Shown: positions 41,210 through 50,539, counted from the stretch's first letter. The stretch: 64,000 nucleotides of DNA from Flavobacterium sp. ENC (GCF_020991415.1 NZ_JAJMOY010000001.1:682001-746000), one strand, 5' to 3'. Numbers and translations are program-made. Notes: a model not told the origin generated them from the sequence alone.

Positions 41210-42133
41210 CTGCGAGAAAAAGGTAAACAAACTACACGCAATCAGTACGTAAAATACAATTTCGTTGTTTAATTTTTGCTGCATATACTCTACATGGCTA
41301 GATGCCATCATGGTTAATGGTGCAATACTAAACAACAATAAATTATTGCTTTTGTCAGGGGAAACAATAAAAACAATAACCGCTATAAAAAAACAGGCAA
41401 TTATTTTTTTGTAGGATGAATGTACAATCTGCGGCCTGTTTGAAAAGGTGCTTAAGATTGAAAACACGAAAAACAAAGCTACTGCCGTGTATATGGAAAG
41501 TGCCCCGTTTTCGTAATTGTTCTTAAAATAATCCAGCCTAAAATCGACTACTGCACGTTTTTCAAAAAATTCAATGGCATTAATATGGAAAATTAATGAT
41601 ATCAGTAAAAAAATCACGGCAACGGCCAGAAGGGCGATAAACGGCAATACCCAGTTCCTGTAATCACGGGAAACGTGAAAAATAATGGATATAAAAACCA
41701 ATATCAGGAAAAGAATACACCAAAATTGAAATAAAGAAGCTACTAAAATCCAAAAAGAAGCGTCGAATATTTTTTCTTTTGAGGCTTTCAGAGACTGTAA
41801 GGAAATCAGTCGCCTAAGGGCCAGTAAAAGAAAAAAGTTCGCATATATTACATTCGGATCATTGAATATGGTAGGGAAAAATAATAAAAACAATAAGTAG
41901 AAAAAGATCGAATAACCATTGTCTTTGCTGAGTCCGTTCTTTTTTACGATGAAATTAATCAGGAAAAAAGAGGCGAAAACAAAACACAAAAGACTCATTT
42001 TCTGAAACGCTAAAAATGAAGAACTCATCCATGATGGTTCCTGAATTTGAAAGAGAAAAAAGAAAACCAGTATTAAAATTACAACCAATGAATAATTTAA
42101 TGGTGTAGATTTTTTAAAAACACTTGTTATCAT
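41204..42133 (-). CDS. DUF6427-like polytopic membrane protein
   Basis: 309 aa with ~9-10 hydrophobic helices (YSLVVILILVFFFLFQI; LLCFVFASFFLINFIV; FILVASLFQFWCILFLILVFISIIF, and others). I recall proteins of this size beside upp in Flavobacteriia being named DUF6427; no motif tells the function. Its gene converges with upp with a 6-base overlap and no terminator between them. On the other side it is divergent from the small DUF6341-like gene. Confidence 0.8.
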   Translation of the reverse strand: MITSVFKKSTPLNYSLVVILILVFFFLFQIQEPSWMSSSFLAFQKMSLLCFVFASFFLINFIVKKNGLSKDNGYSIFFYLLFLLFFPTIFNDPNVIYANFFLLLALRRLISLQSLKASKEKIFDASFWILVASLFQFWCILFLILVFISIIFHVSRDYRNWVLPFIALLAVAVIFLLISLIFHINAIEFFEKRAVVDFRLDYFKNNYENGALSIYTAVALFFVFSILSTFSNRPQIVHSSYKKIIACFFIAVIVFIVSPDKSNNLLLFSIAPLTMMASSHVEYMQQKLNNEIVFYVLIACSLFTFFSQL

Positions 42134-42153
42134 AAGGATATTTTATACTTTTG
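42124..42153 (+). promoter_or_regulatory. Promoter for the small DUF6341-like gene
   Basis: TTG (42124-42126), 19 bases, TACTTTTG (42146-42153), a good Bacteroidetes promoter. The leader would be ~115 nt. On the minus strand TATATTTA overlaps the same spacer and could serve the DUF6427 gene. Confidence 0.6.
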
Positions 42154-42272
42154 TGATTGTAAATATAATACTTGTTTAAAAGGAAAACCAACAAGTTGAA
42201 AAAAGATTCTATCAATTGAATTTTATCTTCAATGCGTTACAAAATAATAAATAACATATAATTTTATAAATT

Positions 42273-42503
42273 ATGACAGCTTTTTTTGAAGGAATACAAT
42301 ACTTATTTGTTAACATTTTATTTGCCCCACTTGACTTTTTACGTCGTTTAGAACCGGTTACCTGGTTTGGTGCAAACACAATTAACTGGATATTCATGAT
42401 TATTTGTTCTGCAGCAATCGTATACTGGATTAAACAATTACGCATTTTTGATGCTGCAGGAACAGAAAACCAGGATACTACGGCTCACTCTTTTTTAAAG
42501 TAA
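42273..42503 (+). CDS. Small membrane protein (DUF6341-like)
   Basis: 76 aa. One strong helix (INWIFMIICSAAIVYWI, ~residues 36-52) and an amphipathic lead (FFEGIQYLFVNILFAPLDFLRRL). I recall this conserved short protein next to purD in flavobacteria as DUF6341; no role known. It has its own promoter and a ~115-nt leader. Its last 9 bases overlap the end of purD on the opposite strand. Confidence 0.8.
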   Translation: MTAFFEGIQYLFVNILFAPLDFLRRLEPVTWFGANTINWIFMIICSAAIVYWIKQLRIFDAAGTENQDTTAHSFLK

Positions 42504-43769
42504 GTCGAAGCCAATATCTTTTCTAAAATACATCTTATCAAAATTTAGTTTATCTATGTTTTGGTAAGATTTTTTTATGGCTTGTTGAAAGTCGTCTCCA
42601 TACGATGTTACGGTTAATACACGGCCTCCGTTGCTTAAAACATTTCCGTCTTCTAATTTTGTACCCGCGTGGAAAACAATAGAATCTGTAATGTTTTCTA
42701 AACCTGAAATTACTTTTCCTTTTTCGAAATCTTCCGGATATCCGCCTGAAACCAGCATAATTGTGGTTGCGCTTCTTGGATCAACTTCCAATTCGAAAGT
42801 ATCTAATTTCTGATCGGCAACAGCCAGGAACAATTCTACTAAATCAGATTTTAACCTCGGCACTACTACTTCGGTTTCCGGATCACCCATTCTTACATTG
42901 TATTCAATAACGATTGGCTCATTTTTTACATTAATCAGACCAATAAATACAAATCCTTTATATTCAATTCCGTCTTTCTGAAAACCTTCGATTGTTGGTT
43001 TTACGATGCGTGTTTCGATTTTTTCCATTAAAACAGCATCAACGTATGGAACTGGGGAAACAGCTCCCATTCCGCCTGTATTTAGTCCTGTGTCGCCTTC
43101 TCCTATTCTTTTGTAATCTTTGGCGGTTGGTAGAATCTTATAGCTTTTACCGTCTGTCAGCACGAAACAGCTTAATTCGATTCCGTCCAGAAACTCTTCG
43201 ATTACTACTTTTGAACTCGCTGCACCAAACTTTTGGTGTACCAGCATATTTCGTAATTCTGTTTTGGCTTCTTCAAGGTCCTGAATAATCAGCACTCCTT
43301 TTCCGGCCGCCAGACCATCTGCTTTTAAAACATAAGGCGGCTGCAGCGTTTCTAAAAAGTCACATCCTTTTTCAACTGTTTCCGCAGTAAAACTGTCATA
43401 AGCAGCAGTTGGAATGTTATGTTTCATCAGGAATTCTTTTGCGAATTCTTTGCTTCCTTCTAATTGTGCCCCTAATTTAGACGGTCCAATAACCGGAATA
43501 TGTTTTAAACTTTCGTCGTTTTTAAAATAATCGTAAATACCTTTTACCAATGGATCTTCCGGTCCAACGACAACCATTTTTACATTTTCTTTTAATACAA
43601 ATGCTTTTATCGCATCAAAATCGGTTGGAGACATTGCAACATTGGTGGCAATACCGGCAGTTCCTGCATTTCCTGGTGCAACAAAAAGTTTTTCGCAAAG
43701 CGGACTCTGAATCATCTTCCATGCAAATGCATGCTCTCTTCCGCCTGATCCCAATAATAAAATTGTCAT
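42495..43769 (-). CDS. purD: Phosphoribosylamine-glycine ligase
   Basis: 424 aa ATP-grasp enzyme joining phosphoribosylamine and glycine in purine synthesis. It begins TILLLGSGGREHAFAWKM, has APGNAGTAGIA and GPEDPLVKGI, the grasp loop YVLKADGLAAGKGVLI (~residues 140-155), and the metal site FIGLINVKNEPIVIEYNVRMGDPETEVVVPRL. Length is normal. It is monocistronic, with a -7 box at 43794-43801, and its 3' end overlaps the small membrane protein gene by 9 bases. Confidence 0.97.
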   Translation of the reverse strand: MTILLLGSGGREHAFAWKMIQSPLCEKLFVAPGNAGTAGIATNVAMSPTDFDAIKAFVLKENVKMVVVGPEDPLVKGIYDYFKNDESLKHIPVIGPSKLGAQLEGSKEFAKEFLMKHNIPTAAYDSFTAETVEKGCDFLETLQPPYVLKADGLAAGKGVLIIQDLEEAKTELRNMLVHQKFGAASSKVVIEEFLDGIELSCFVLTDGKSYKILPTAKDYKRIGEGDTGLNTGGMGAVSPVPYVDAVLMEKIETRIVKPTIEGFQKDGIEYKGFVFIGLINVKNEPIVIEYNVRMGDPETEVVVPRLKSDLVELFLAVADQKLDTFELEVDPRSATTIMLVSGGYPEDFEKGKVISGLENITDSIVFHAGTKLEDGNVLSNGGRVLTVTSYGDDFQQAIKKSYQNIDKLNFDKMYFRKDIGFDLL

Positions 43770-43793
43770 GTGTTGTTGTATTTAGTTGTGGTG

Positions 43794-43801
43794 CAAAAAT
43801 A
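43794..43801 (-). promoter_or_regulatory. -7 box of purD
   Basis: TATTTTTG on the minus strand, 24 bases before the ATG, giving a leader of about 18 nt. No purine-binding regulatory site is apparent. Confidence 0.5.
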
Positions 43802-43875
43802 ATTGCTTTTGTACGTAAAAAATAATTAAATCTTAAAAAGTTCTCGATTCTGCACCGATACTAATTGTAGAATAT

Positions 43876-43883
43876 TATTTTTG
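43876..43883 (+). promoter_or_regulatory. -7 box of CapK-like ligase gene
   Basis: TATTTTTG fits TAnnTTTG. It abuts an ATG at 43884 that would then lie upstream of the transcript start, so the ATG at 43902 is the better start. Confidence 0.5.
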
Positions 43884-43901
43884 ATGAAAATTATCCCTCA
43901 A

Positions 43902-45212
43902 ATGATTTCTCTTTTCGACATTTCGCTTCAATTGAATGGTTTTCCAATACAGAAAGCAAAAGCTGATCTGGCAGCCATTACGCGTCTTTCGGAAGAAGAG
44001 TTTTTAAAATTTCTTGAAAGACAAAAACACGAAATTGTTCATTTTCATTTGCACAACAATCCCTTTTATAACGAATTAACGGGAAGTAAAATTGTTCAGC
44101 AATGGGAAGACCTGCCTGTTTTAAACAAACAAAACCTCCAAAAGCCATTGCAGGAGCGGCTTTCAAAAGGGTACACCACAAAAAATGTCTACGTCAACAA
44201 AACTTCCGGATCAAGCGGAACTCCTTTTGTTTTTGCGAAAGATAAATATTCACACGCCTTAACCTGGGCTTCGAATATTATGCGTTTTGGCTGGTTTGGA
44301 ATTGATTTCAATCATTCCTATCAGGCACGCTTTTACGGCATTCCGATGGATTTTTTCGGGTATCACAAAGAACGTTTTAAAGATTTTTTAGGTGGCCGTT
44401 TTCGATTCCCGGTTTTCGATTTATCAGACGAAATTCTGGAAAAGTTTCTGCAGAAATTCAAAAGAAAAAAATTCGATTACCTCAACGGATACACAAGTTC
44501 GATTGTTTTATTCGCTAAGTTTTTAGAGCAAAAAAATATTGTTTTAAAAGAAATATGTCCAACCCTGAAAGCTTGTTTTGTGACTTCGGAAATGCTTTTT
44601 GAATCGGATAAAAAATTGCTGGAAAAACAATTCGGGATTCCTATTATCAATGAATACGGTGCTTCGGAACTGGATTTAATCGCTTTCGAAAATCCTAAAG
44701 GCGAATGGCAGGTGAATTCGGAAACCCTTTTTGTTGAAATTTTAGATGAAAACGACCGGGTGCTGCCGTACGGAAAAGAAGGCCGGATTGTGATTACTTC
44801 TTTATTCAACAAGGCAACCCCATTTATCCGGTATGACATTGGAGACATTGGAATTTTAGATGAAAAAAGCACGCTTCAGAAACCAATTCTGAAAAAACTT
44901 ACCGGAAGAACCAATGATATTGCCCTTTTACCAAGCGGAAAAAAATCGCCCGGACTGACTTTTTATTACGTTACCAAAAGCATTATTGAAGATGATGGGA
45001 ATGTCAAAGAATTTATCATCAAACAAACTCAATCAGATACATTTGAAATTGAATATGTGAGCGCTAAAGAGCTGGATTCGAATCAAATTCAAAAAATAAA
45101 CGAAGCGATTGCCTTGTATCTTGAACCTGACTTAAACTTTACATTTACCCGAAAAATGGTTTTGGAAAGAAGCAATCGGGGCAAATTAAAGCAATTTAAA
45201 TCGTATTTATAA
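43902..45212 (+). CDS. CapK/phenylacetate-CoA ligase-like adenylate-forming protein
   Basis: 436 aa. ATP loop KTSGSSGTPFVFAKD, adenylation motif NEYGASELDLIAFENP and RYDIGDIGIL are all present. This branch (CapK) occurs in capsule and polysaccharide loci, where the role is unsettled; some members may activate acyl groups for glycan modification. It stands just before the polysaccharide genes but on the opposite strand. ATG 43902 (MISLFDISLQLNG) is chosen over 43884 because of the promoter box. It is distinct from the pigment-cluster ligase at 3938-5233. Confidence 0.87.
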   Translation: MISLFDISLQLNGFPIQKAKADLAAITRLSEEEFLKFLERQKHEIVHFHLHNNPFYNELTGSKIVQQWEDLPVLNKQNLQKPLQERLSKGYTTKNVYVNKTSGSSGTPFVFAKDKYSHALTWASNIMRFGWFGIDFNHSYQARFYGIPMDFFGYHKERFKDFLGGRFRFPVFDLSDEILEKFLQKFKRKKFDYLNGYTSSIVLFAKFLEQKNIVLKEICPTLKACFVTSEMLFESDKKLLEKQFGIPIINEYGASELDLIAFENPKGEWQVNSETLFVEILDENDRVLPYGKEGRIVITSLFNKATPFIRYDIGDIGILDEKSTLQKPILKKLTGRTNDIALLPSGKKSPGLTFYYVTKSIIEDDGNVKEFIIKQTQSDTFEIEYVSAKELDSNQIQKINEAIALYLEPDLNFTFTRKMVLERSNRGKLKQFKSYL

Positions 45213-45226
45213 TATAAATAAAATCT

Positions 45227-45234
45227 TACATTTG
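45227..45234 (+). promoter_or_regulatory. -7 box of ORF6N gene
   Basis: TACATTTG fits TAnnTTTG, 19 bases before the ATG at 45254. It suggests the interrupted gene still has a promoter. Confidence 0.45.
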
Positions 45235-45253
45235 TTTTTTTTATTTAAAACTT

Positions 45254-45784
45254 ATGGACGATCAAATTTTACTTACCGAAGAAACAATTTCTAACAAAAT
45301 ATACTTTATACGCAATCAAAAAGTAATGCTTGACAGTGATCTGGCAATGCTGTATGGGGTTGAAACTAAAAGATTAAACGAGCAGGTTAAAAGAAATTTA
45401 TCCCGATTCCCTGAAGATTTTATGTTTCAACTCACTGAAAATGAATATGATTCTTTAAGGTCGCAAATTGCGACCTTAAAGAAAGGACGCGGAGCACATC
45501 AAAAATACTTGCCTTTTGTTTTTACGGAACATGGAATTTTAATGTTGTCAAGTGTTTTAAAAAGCGACAAAGCCATTCAGACGAATATTTAGATTATGCG
45601 GATTTTCACGAAAGTGCGACAAATGCTTCTGGACACCACAGAAATAAAAGTAGACATTCTCCAGATTCAAAAGAAACTGGAAAATCACGATAAAAATATT
45701 GAATTGGTTTTTTCTTATTTAGATGAGCTGACCGATAAAAAGGAAAACGAAAGTGAAAGAGTCAAAATCGGCTATAAAAAATAG
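45254..45784 (+). pseudogene. ORF6N DNA-binding domain gene interrupted by an in-frame amber codon
   Basis: The frame is open except for TAG at 45590-45592. Before it are 112 residues with the ORF6N domain (IRNQKVMLDSDLAMLYGVETKRLNEQVKRN ... KYLPFVFTEHGILMLSSVLKSDKAIQTNI); after it 63 codons continue IMRIFTKVRQMLLDTTEI ... DKNIELVFSYLDEL to a second stop. Intact relatives usually read AIQVNIQIMRIF here, so TAG replaces a CAG glutamine codon by one change. Joined length (~175) equals the family norm. ORF6N proteins are phage- or plasmid-derived DNA-binding proteins. Either a recent pseudogene, a sequencing error, or read-through. Confidence 0.85.
45451..45483. repeat. Perfect 33-bp palindrome inside the ORF6N coding region
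   Basis: TTCTTTAAGGTCGCAA (45451-45466), one central base, then its exact complement (45468-45483). It encodes SLRSQIATLKK in the ORF6N domain and can form a 16-bp hairpin in DNA or mRNA. Confidence 0.93.
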
Positions 45785-45786
45785 AT

Positions 45787-46554
45787 TTAAATCTTTTTTA
45801 TATATCCCGGTTTTATAAACAACTGTGTGATTAAAAAACGAATCATCAGCAAACCAGCAGATACAAAATTATAACCATGGAAATCCCGATAAACGCCAAA
45901 GTTGTGTTTAATCAATTTGAATTTTGAGGACGAAATGGAATCTTTTCTGATTCGGTAAAAGGCCAGAGGCTCGGGAACGGGTTTCGTTGTTTTAATCTGT
46001 TTTAAAATCGTAAGCCACAATCGCCAGTCCTGTCTTTTTTGAGATGCCGGTAAAATTATTTTACCGAAATATTCGGCATCGTAAATTGCGGTTAGATTCC
46101 CTACGTAATTGCAAAAAAATAGCTGTTTGTACGTCAGGTTTAATGGTGCTTCGACTCTTCTGTTTAAATCTTTACCTTCTTCATCAATGCACTCATAAAA
46201 ACTAAAGGTAAACGGTAAATTATTTGCTTTTAGAAAATGTATTTGCTTTTCCAGCTTTTCAGGAAACCACAGATCATCGGCATCGAGATAGGCAATATAT
46301 TTTCCTGTTGCTTTTTCTAAAGCTACGTTTCTGGCAAAACCATTTCCGGAATTTTTCGACAATTTAAACAATTTTATTCTATCGTCTTCTTTGGCATATT
46401 TCTCAATTATGGCAACGGTCTGATCTGTTGAAGCATCATCTGCCAGAATCATTTCCCAGTTTTTATACGTTTGTTCCAGAACCGATTGTAAAGTCGATTC
46501 GATAAACTTCTCCGTATTATAAGTAGGGATGATAATTGAAACTAATTCGTTCAT
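45787..46554 (-). CDS. Glycosyltransferase family 2
   Basis: 255 aa GT-A enzyme. It starts VSIIIPTYNTEKFIESTLQSVLEQTYKNWEMILADDASTD, with the first aspartates of the nucleotide-sugar site, and has YLDADD (DxD motif, ~residues 93-98) and RQDWRLWLTIL. It resembles teichuronic-acid/TuaG-type transferases. It lies downstream of uxs but a hairpin terminator (46601-46629) separates the two, so it may be an independent unit at the edge of the polysaccharide locus. Donor and acceptor unknown. Confidence 0.93.
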   Translation of the reverse strand: MNELVSIIIPTYNTEKFIESTLQSVLEQTYKNWEMILADDASTDQTVAIIEKYAKEDDRIKLFKLSKNSGNGFARNVALEKATGKYIAYLDADDLWFPEKLEKQIHFLKANNLPFTFSFYECIDEEGKDLNRRVEAPLNLTYKQLFFCNYVGNLTAIYDAEYFGKIILPASQKRQDWRLWLTILKQIKTTKPVPEPLAFYRIRKDSISSSKFKLIKHNFGVYRDFHGYNFVSAGLLMIRFLITQLFIKPGYIKKI

Positions 46555-46600
46555 TGGGGATAATTGCTTTGAAAATTTCTGCTTTAATTTAAAAATAATC

Positions 46601-46629
46601 AGCCCGGATTCTATTGTGAAATCCGAGCT
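46601..46629 (-). terminator. Terminator after UDP-glucuronate decarboxylase gene
   Basis: AGCCCGGATT (46601-46610) pairs with 46620-46629, 9 of 10 positions. On the minus strand it is followed by GATTATTTTTAAA, so it probably ends the polysaccharide transcript. Confidence 0.65.
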
Positions 46630-46641
46630 GTAGTAAGGTTA

Positions 46642-47625
46642 TTATTTTATATAACTTGAAAAATCTTTGTGTTCTTCTTTTGAAAGTTCTTCTTTAGAAA
46701 GTGACCTGAAATAATCGTACGTGATTTTCATTCCTTCGGCACGATTTACTTTTGCTTCCCAGCCCAGTAATTCTTTTGCTTTTGTAGTATCGGGCTGACG
46801 CTGTAAAGGATCGTTTACCGGTAAGGGATGATAGACTACTTTTTGATTCGTTCCGGTCAGTTTTATGATTTCCTCTGCGAAATCCTTAATGGTGATTTCG
46901 TCCGGATTTCCAATATTTACAGGATACACATAATCGGAATGCAACAATCTGAAAATACCTTCTACCTGATCATCGACATAACAAAAGGAACGTGTCTGCA
47001 TTCCGTCACCAAAAATGGTCAAATCTTCACCTCGTAATGCCTGGCCTATAAATGCCGGAATAACACGCCCGTCGTTTAATCGCATTCTTGGTCCGTACGT
47101 ATTAAAAATACGGACAATCCTGGTTTCTACTCCATGAAAGGTATGGTAGGCCATGGTAATCGATTCCTGGAAGCGTTTTGCTTCGTCATAAACACCACGC
47201 GGACCAATTGTGTTTACATTTCCGTAATATTCCTCTGTTTGCGGATGCACCAACGGATCTCCGTACACTTCAGAAGTAGAGGCAATCAGGATTCTGGCAT
47301 TTTTAACACGTGCCAGGCCTAATAAATTATGTGTTCCCAATGATCCCACTTTTAAAGTCTGAATTGGTATTTTCAGATAATCAATAGGGCTTGCCGGTGA
47401 AGCAAAATGCAAGATATAATCTAAATCACCAGGCACATGTACAAACTTTGTAATATCATGGTGGTAAAATTCGAAGTTTTCCAATTTGAATAAATGCTCA
47501 ATATTTTTAAGATCTCCGGTAATCAGATTATCCATCCCAATAACATAATAGCCTTCCTTGATGAATCGGTCACACAAATGCGATCCCAAAAATCCTGCTG
47601 CTCCGGTAATAAGTATTCTTTTCAT
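46642..47625 (-). CDS. uxs: UDP-glucuronate decarboxylase (UDP-xylose synthase)
   Basis: 327 aa short-chain dehydrogenase of the extended type. NAD-binding [10 protein letters not shown] (~residues 8-17), [22 protein letters not shown], catalytic STSEVYG and YDEAK (YxxxK), and [15 protein letters not shown] are in the wording of Uxs. It would convert UDP-glucuronate to UDP-xylose through a bound 4-keto intermediate. It supplies a pentose donor for the adjacent polysaccharide genes. Some homologues stop at other products, so the product is likely but unproven. Confidence 0.9.
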   Translation of the reverse strand: MKRILITGAAGFLGSHLCDRFIKEGYYVIGMDNLITGDLKNIEHLFKLENFEFYHHDITKFVHVPGDLDYILHFASPASPIDYLKIPIQTLKVGSLGTHNLLGLARVKNARILIASTSEVYGDPLVHPQTEEYYGNVNTIGPRGVYDEAKRFQESITMAYHTFHGVETRIVRIFNTYGPRMRLNDGRVIPAFIGQALRGEDLTIFGDGMQTRSFCYVDDQVEGIFRLLHSDYVYPVNIGNPDEITIKDFAEEIIKLTGTNQKVVYHPLPVNDPLQRQPDTTKAKELLGWEAKVNRAEGMKITYDYFRSLSKEELSKEEHKDFSSYIK

Positions 47626-47804
47626 AGTAATTATTTATACTTCGCAAATGTAACTGATTTGAAAATTATAAAAACTATTCTGAAAAAAAACTGTGTGAAA
47701 TTAATTAATGCTACTACATCCAGATTTGAAAAGTAAAATCATATTGTACTTTATTCACGGAATAATGAGTTATAAAAAAAGTAATAATTAAAATCTTTTC
47801 ATAT

Positions 47805-48164
47805 TCAATTTCTTTTTAAGCGAAAAATATATGATTCATGGGGTAAAACTCTTTTAGACATAAACAAAGTATCTCCAGTTATTTCTATTGAAAAGAAATT
47901 TAAATTCCCTTCAATAGTAAATTTTGAGCAGTCTTCATCTAAAGTATATCTACTCATTTTTTCATCAACTGTAAGCGTTCCATTTTCATTGAAAACCCAA
48001 GTTTCAGATTTATCTTTTGAGTCAATTCCGAAAGGAAGTTGCATATAATATGTCTTCCATTTTCCGTAAATTTCTTTGCAGTCATTTGTCTTTTCCTGAC
48101 AATAGAAATGAAGGCTGCTTAATAAAAAGAATAAAGATATTGTTCTGGGTATAAAATTTTTCAT
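47805..48164 (-). CDS. Small secreted protein, lipocalin-like
   Basis: 119 aa with signal peptide FIPRTISLFFLLSSLHFYCQ. The mature part (EIYGKWKTYY ... SETWVFNENGTLTVDEKMSRYTLDEDCSKFTIEG) has the G-W-K start and antiparallel strands seen in lipocalin-like domains of Bacteroidetes. It sits between uxs (179 gene-free bases away) and a GT4 gene on the same strand, without an obvious glycan role. It is probably periplasmic; assignment rests on pattern alone. Confidence 0.65.
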   Translation of the reverse strand: MKNFIPRTISLFFLLSSLHFYCQEKTNDCKEIYGKWKTYYMQLPFGIDSKDKSETWVFNENGTLTVDEKMSRYTLDEDCSKFTIEGNLNFFSIEITGDTLFMSKRVLPHESYIFRLKRN

Positions 48165-48225
48165 TCTGCTTTATTATTTATTTTAACTTCTAATAAATAT
48201 TTTTTTTTTATGTTGTTCAAAAATA

Positions 48226-49353
48226 TTATCTCTTTATTTGGTCTCTATAAATAAATTCTAAATCATTTATTTTTTCTAAAATATTATGATTCATCTCAAA
48301 TGTCTTTTTGGCATTTTTTGAAAACTCATGGTATGCATTTTCATCATTCAGCAACGTTATGATTTTTTCACAAAAGTTCATGGTGTTATTATCTTTTACG
48401 GTATATCCGTTAAAATCATCTTTAATCAAGTCTTTGTTTCCATCACAGTCCGAAACTACCCCCGGTATCGATAAAGCCAAACTTTCAATTATGGCATAAG
48501 GCAATCCTTCATATCTGGCTGCAGACAAATATAATTTTGATTTACTAATTATATTTAAAACATCTTCACGTGAAGTCCAGTTTAAAAGCGTTACGTGCTC
48601 TGTTAAATCTAACTTGGAAATCAATTCCTGTACTTCTTCTAACTGGTCTGCATGGTGTCCGACTCCCAATAATACCAGATGCATTTTTTGCGTTTTATTG
48701 ATTTCATATAAAACACGAATTAACTCCTCTATGTTTTTTTGATAACAGGGTCTGCCAACCGTACAAAGATACTCGTCCGGCCATGTTTTTGGTATCGAAA
48801 GTTCTGATATATTTTTAATTGGCTCAATTGCATTATTAAAAAGCAGCGTTTTTGCTACGGGAAAACCAACATCTTCCGTTGCTCTGTTTAATTCTGACTC
48901 CGAAGAGGCGAGTAAAACTGAATTTCCTTTTGAAAGTATTTTTTCGACAGTCAGAAAAACAAATCTTTTTACTTTGCTGTCTGCACTCAGGTAAGAAAAT
49001 GCCTGTGGCGTATGAAGTACTTTTATACCAGTTAAAAATCCAACAACTCTTCCGATTACTCCTCCTTTTGTACTATGAGAATGGATAAGATCCGGTTTTT
49101 CTTTTCTAATGATTCTTAAAGCTCTTACAATGGCGAGATAATCATTTTTCAATGATATTGATCTGTATATTGGAAGGGTATAATCGACAATACTTGTAGC
49201 ATTTTTATCTCTGAATTGTTCTTTTATATCTGTATCCCCATGAATCACAAAACATTCAAAATGTGAAGGGTCAAGATTTTGAAGTATTTGTCGTAATGAA
49301 ACATCAACACCGCCTACGGAATGAAGAATATGGGCAACTTTAATTTTATGCAT
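48226..49353 (-). CDS. Glycosyltransferase family 4
   Basis: 375 aa GT-B retaining transferase. The N-terminal half has AHILHSVGGVDVSLRQIL and DLIHSHSTKGGVIGRVVG; the C-terminal half has VGRPCYQKNIEELIRVLYEI, LLGVGHHADQLEE and the E(x7)E-type site RYEGLPYAIIESLALSIPGVVSDCDGN (~residues 285-311). It adds one sugar to the lipid-linked repeat unit on the cytoplasmic face. It overlaps the upstream polymerase-like gene by 8 bases, consistent with one operon. Confidence 0.93.
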   Translation of the reverse strand: MHKIKVAHILHSVGGVDVSLRQILQNLDPSHFECFVIHGDTDIKEQFRDKNATSIVDYTLPIYRSISLKNDYLAIVRALRIIRKEKPDLIHSHSTKGGVIGRVVGFLTGIKVLHTPQAFSYLSADSKVKRFVFLTVEKILSKGNSVLLASSESELNRATEDVGFPVAKTLLFNNAIEPIKNISELSIPKTWPDEYLCTVGRPCYQKNIEELIRVLYEINKTQKMHLVLLGVGHHADQLEEVQELISKLDLTEHVTLLNWTSREDVLNIISKSKLYLSAARYEGLPYAIIESLALSIPGVVSDCDGNKDLIKDDFNGYTVKDNNTMNFCEKIITLLNDENAYHEFSKNAKKTFEMNHNILEKINDLEFIYRDQIKR

Positions 49354-50539
49354 TACTAACTTTCTTTTGGGGAACCAAATTTAGAATAAATATCGCGAAC
49401 AAATAACATCCAAACTGTCTATAAAATATGTTTTCTACAAAAAAGAATAACAAAAATGATATTGCGATTGCAATTGCAAAAAAGTTTGATTTTGCCTCGT
49501 AAAACAATTTTATAAAAAAGCTTATAAACATTAGCAGGCCCAAAAGACCACCAATTAGATAAAAATCTATAAACTGATTGTGGGAGTTGAATTTCTCAGA
49601 AAGAAAATATTCTTTTTTCGATTGGTTTTCTATTGTAGTGGCATAACAATCCAGGAAATTATTTGTGATAGTCTCGTATCCGCTGAATCCGGATAATAGA
49701 AGAAATTCCTTTTTTCCTGTCATATTGTTGGCACAATTCCAAATCACAATTCTTGGTTCGTAATCTGAGGCTACTTTTAGAGATTCTTCTATATTGTTTT
49801 TGATGAAAAATCTTTCGGATATGTTTTTGTTCGTCACCACAATAATTCCAAATAAAACGATGATCGATGCCGTAAATAGTATTTTTTTATACCATTGAAC
49901 TTTATAATAAAAAAGAAAATAAACAACAGCAATGCAAAATATTGTAATAATGGAAATTCTGGCAGAAATTAATATAATAAACGACAGTAGTACTATCGCG
50001 TTGAGTATGTAAATCCATCTTTGTTTTGTTGCGACAACTGCTTTTTCTACTGACAATAAAAATCCTAAAACAGCAACAAAACCAATATAAGGGCGCTCCA
50101 GAAGTAATAAATTATTAACCTCAGCGGTATTTGCAAATGGCAATGTATGGTTTTTATAAAAAAACATTCCAATTAAAAACAAGGAACTCACGATACAGGC
50201 GTTTATTCCCAAAAGGATGAAAAGTTTAAACTTTTCAACATCTGTAATTTTACGTAAGATAAGGGAGAACCAAAAAAGCAACAAAATCCCTTTGTAAACT
50301 TTCAAATCGTATACTATACTACCATAAAAAAGCGATTTAAAAAAGAGATATAACAATAATACAAATAAAATAGATCCGGCAGAAAATGTCTTTTTATAGT
50401 CTTTTAGGTTGAGATCCTTCAGATATAAAAGGGATAAAAGCACCAATAGGATATTGGGCAGTGCTTTTGAAAAAAAAAGCGTCAGAATCAAGATATAAAT
50501 GAGATACTCAAAAGCATTCTGTTTAATTAAATTCTTCAT
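49346..50539 (-). CDS. O-antigen ligase/polymerase-like membrane protein (first of two)
   Basis: 397 aa with ~10-11 helices and one large loop (~residues 255-325, ISERFFIKNNIEESLKVASDYEPRIVIWNCANNM) placed like the periplasmic loop of the O-antigen ligase (WaaL/Wzy_C) family, including EPRIVIW. It could polymerise repeat units or ligate them. It starts by overlapping the preceding GT2 by 4 bases and ends inside the GT4 gene. Another protein of this class is encoded at 51323-52708, and the two may divide polymerase and ligase work. Confidence 0.82.
   Translation of the reverse strand: MKNLIKQNAFEYLIYILILTLFFSKALPNILLVLLSLLYLKDLNLKDYKKTFSAGSILFVLLLYLFFKSLFYGSIVYDLKVYKGILLLFWFSLILRKITDVEKFKLFILLGINACIVSSLFLIGMFFYKNHTLPFANTAEVNNLLLLERPYIGFVAVLGFLLSVEKAVVATKQRWIYILNAIVLLSFIILISARISIITIFCIAVVYFLFYYKVQWYKKILFTASIIVLFGIIVVTNKNISERFFIKNNIEESLKVASDYEPRIVIWNCANNMTGKKEFLLLSGFSGYETITNNFLDCYATTIENQSKKEYFLSEKFNSHNQFIDFYLIGGLLGLLMFISFFIKLFYEAKSNFFAIAIAISFLLFFFVENIFYRQFGCYLFAIFILNLVPQKKVSNA

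Noticed and set aside
42992..43825. Plus-strand frames opposite purD
   Set aside because: Antisense to a well-conserved ATP-grasp enzyme; composition is that of a shadow.
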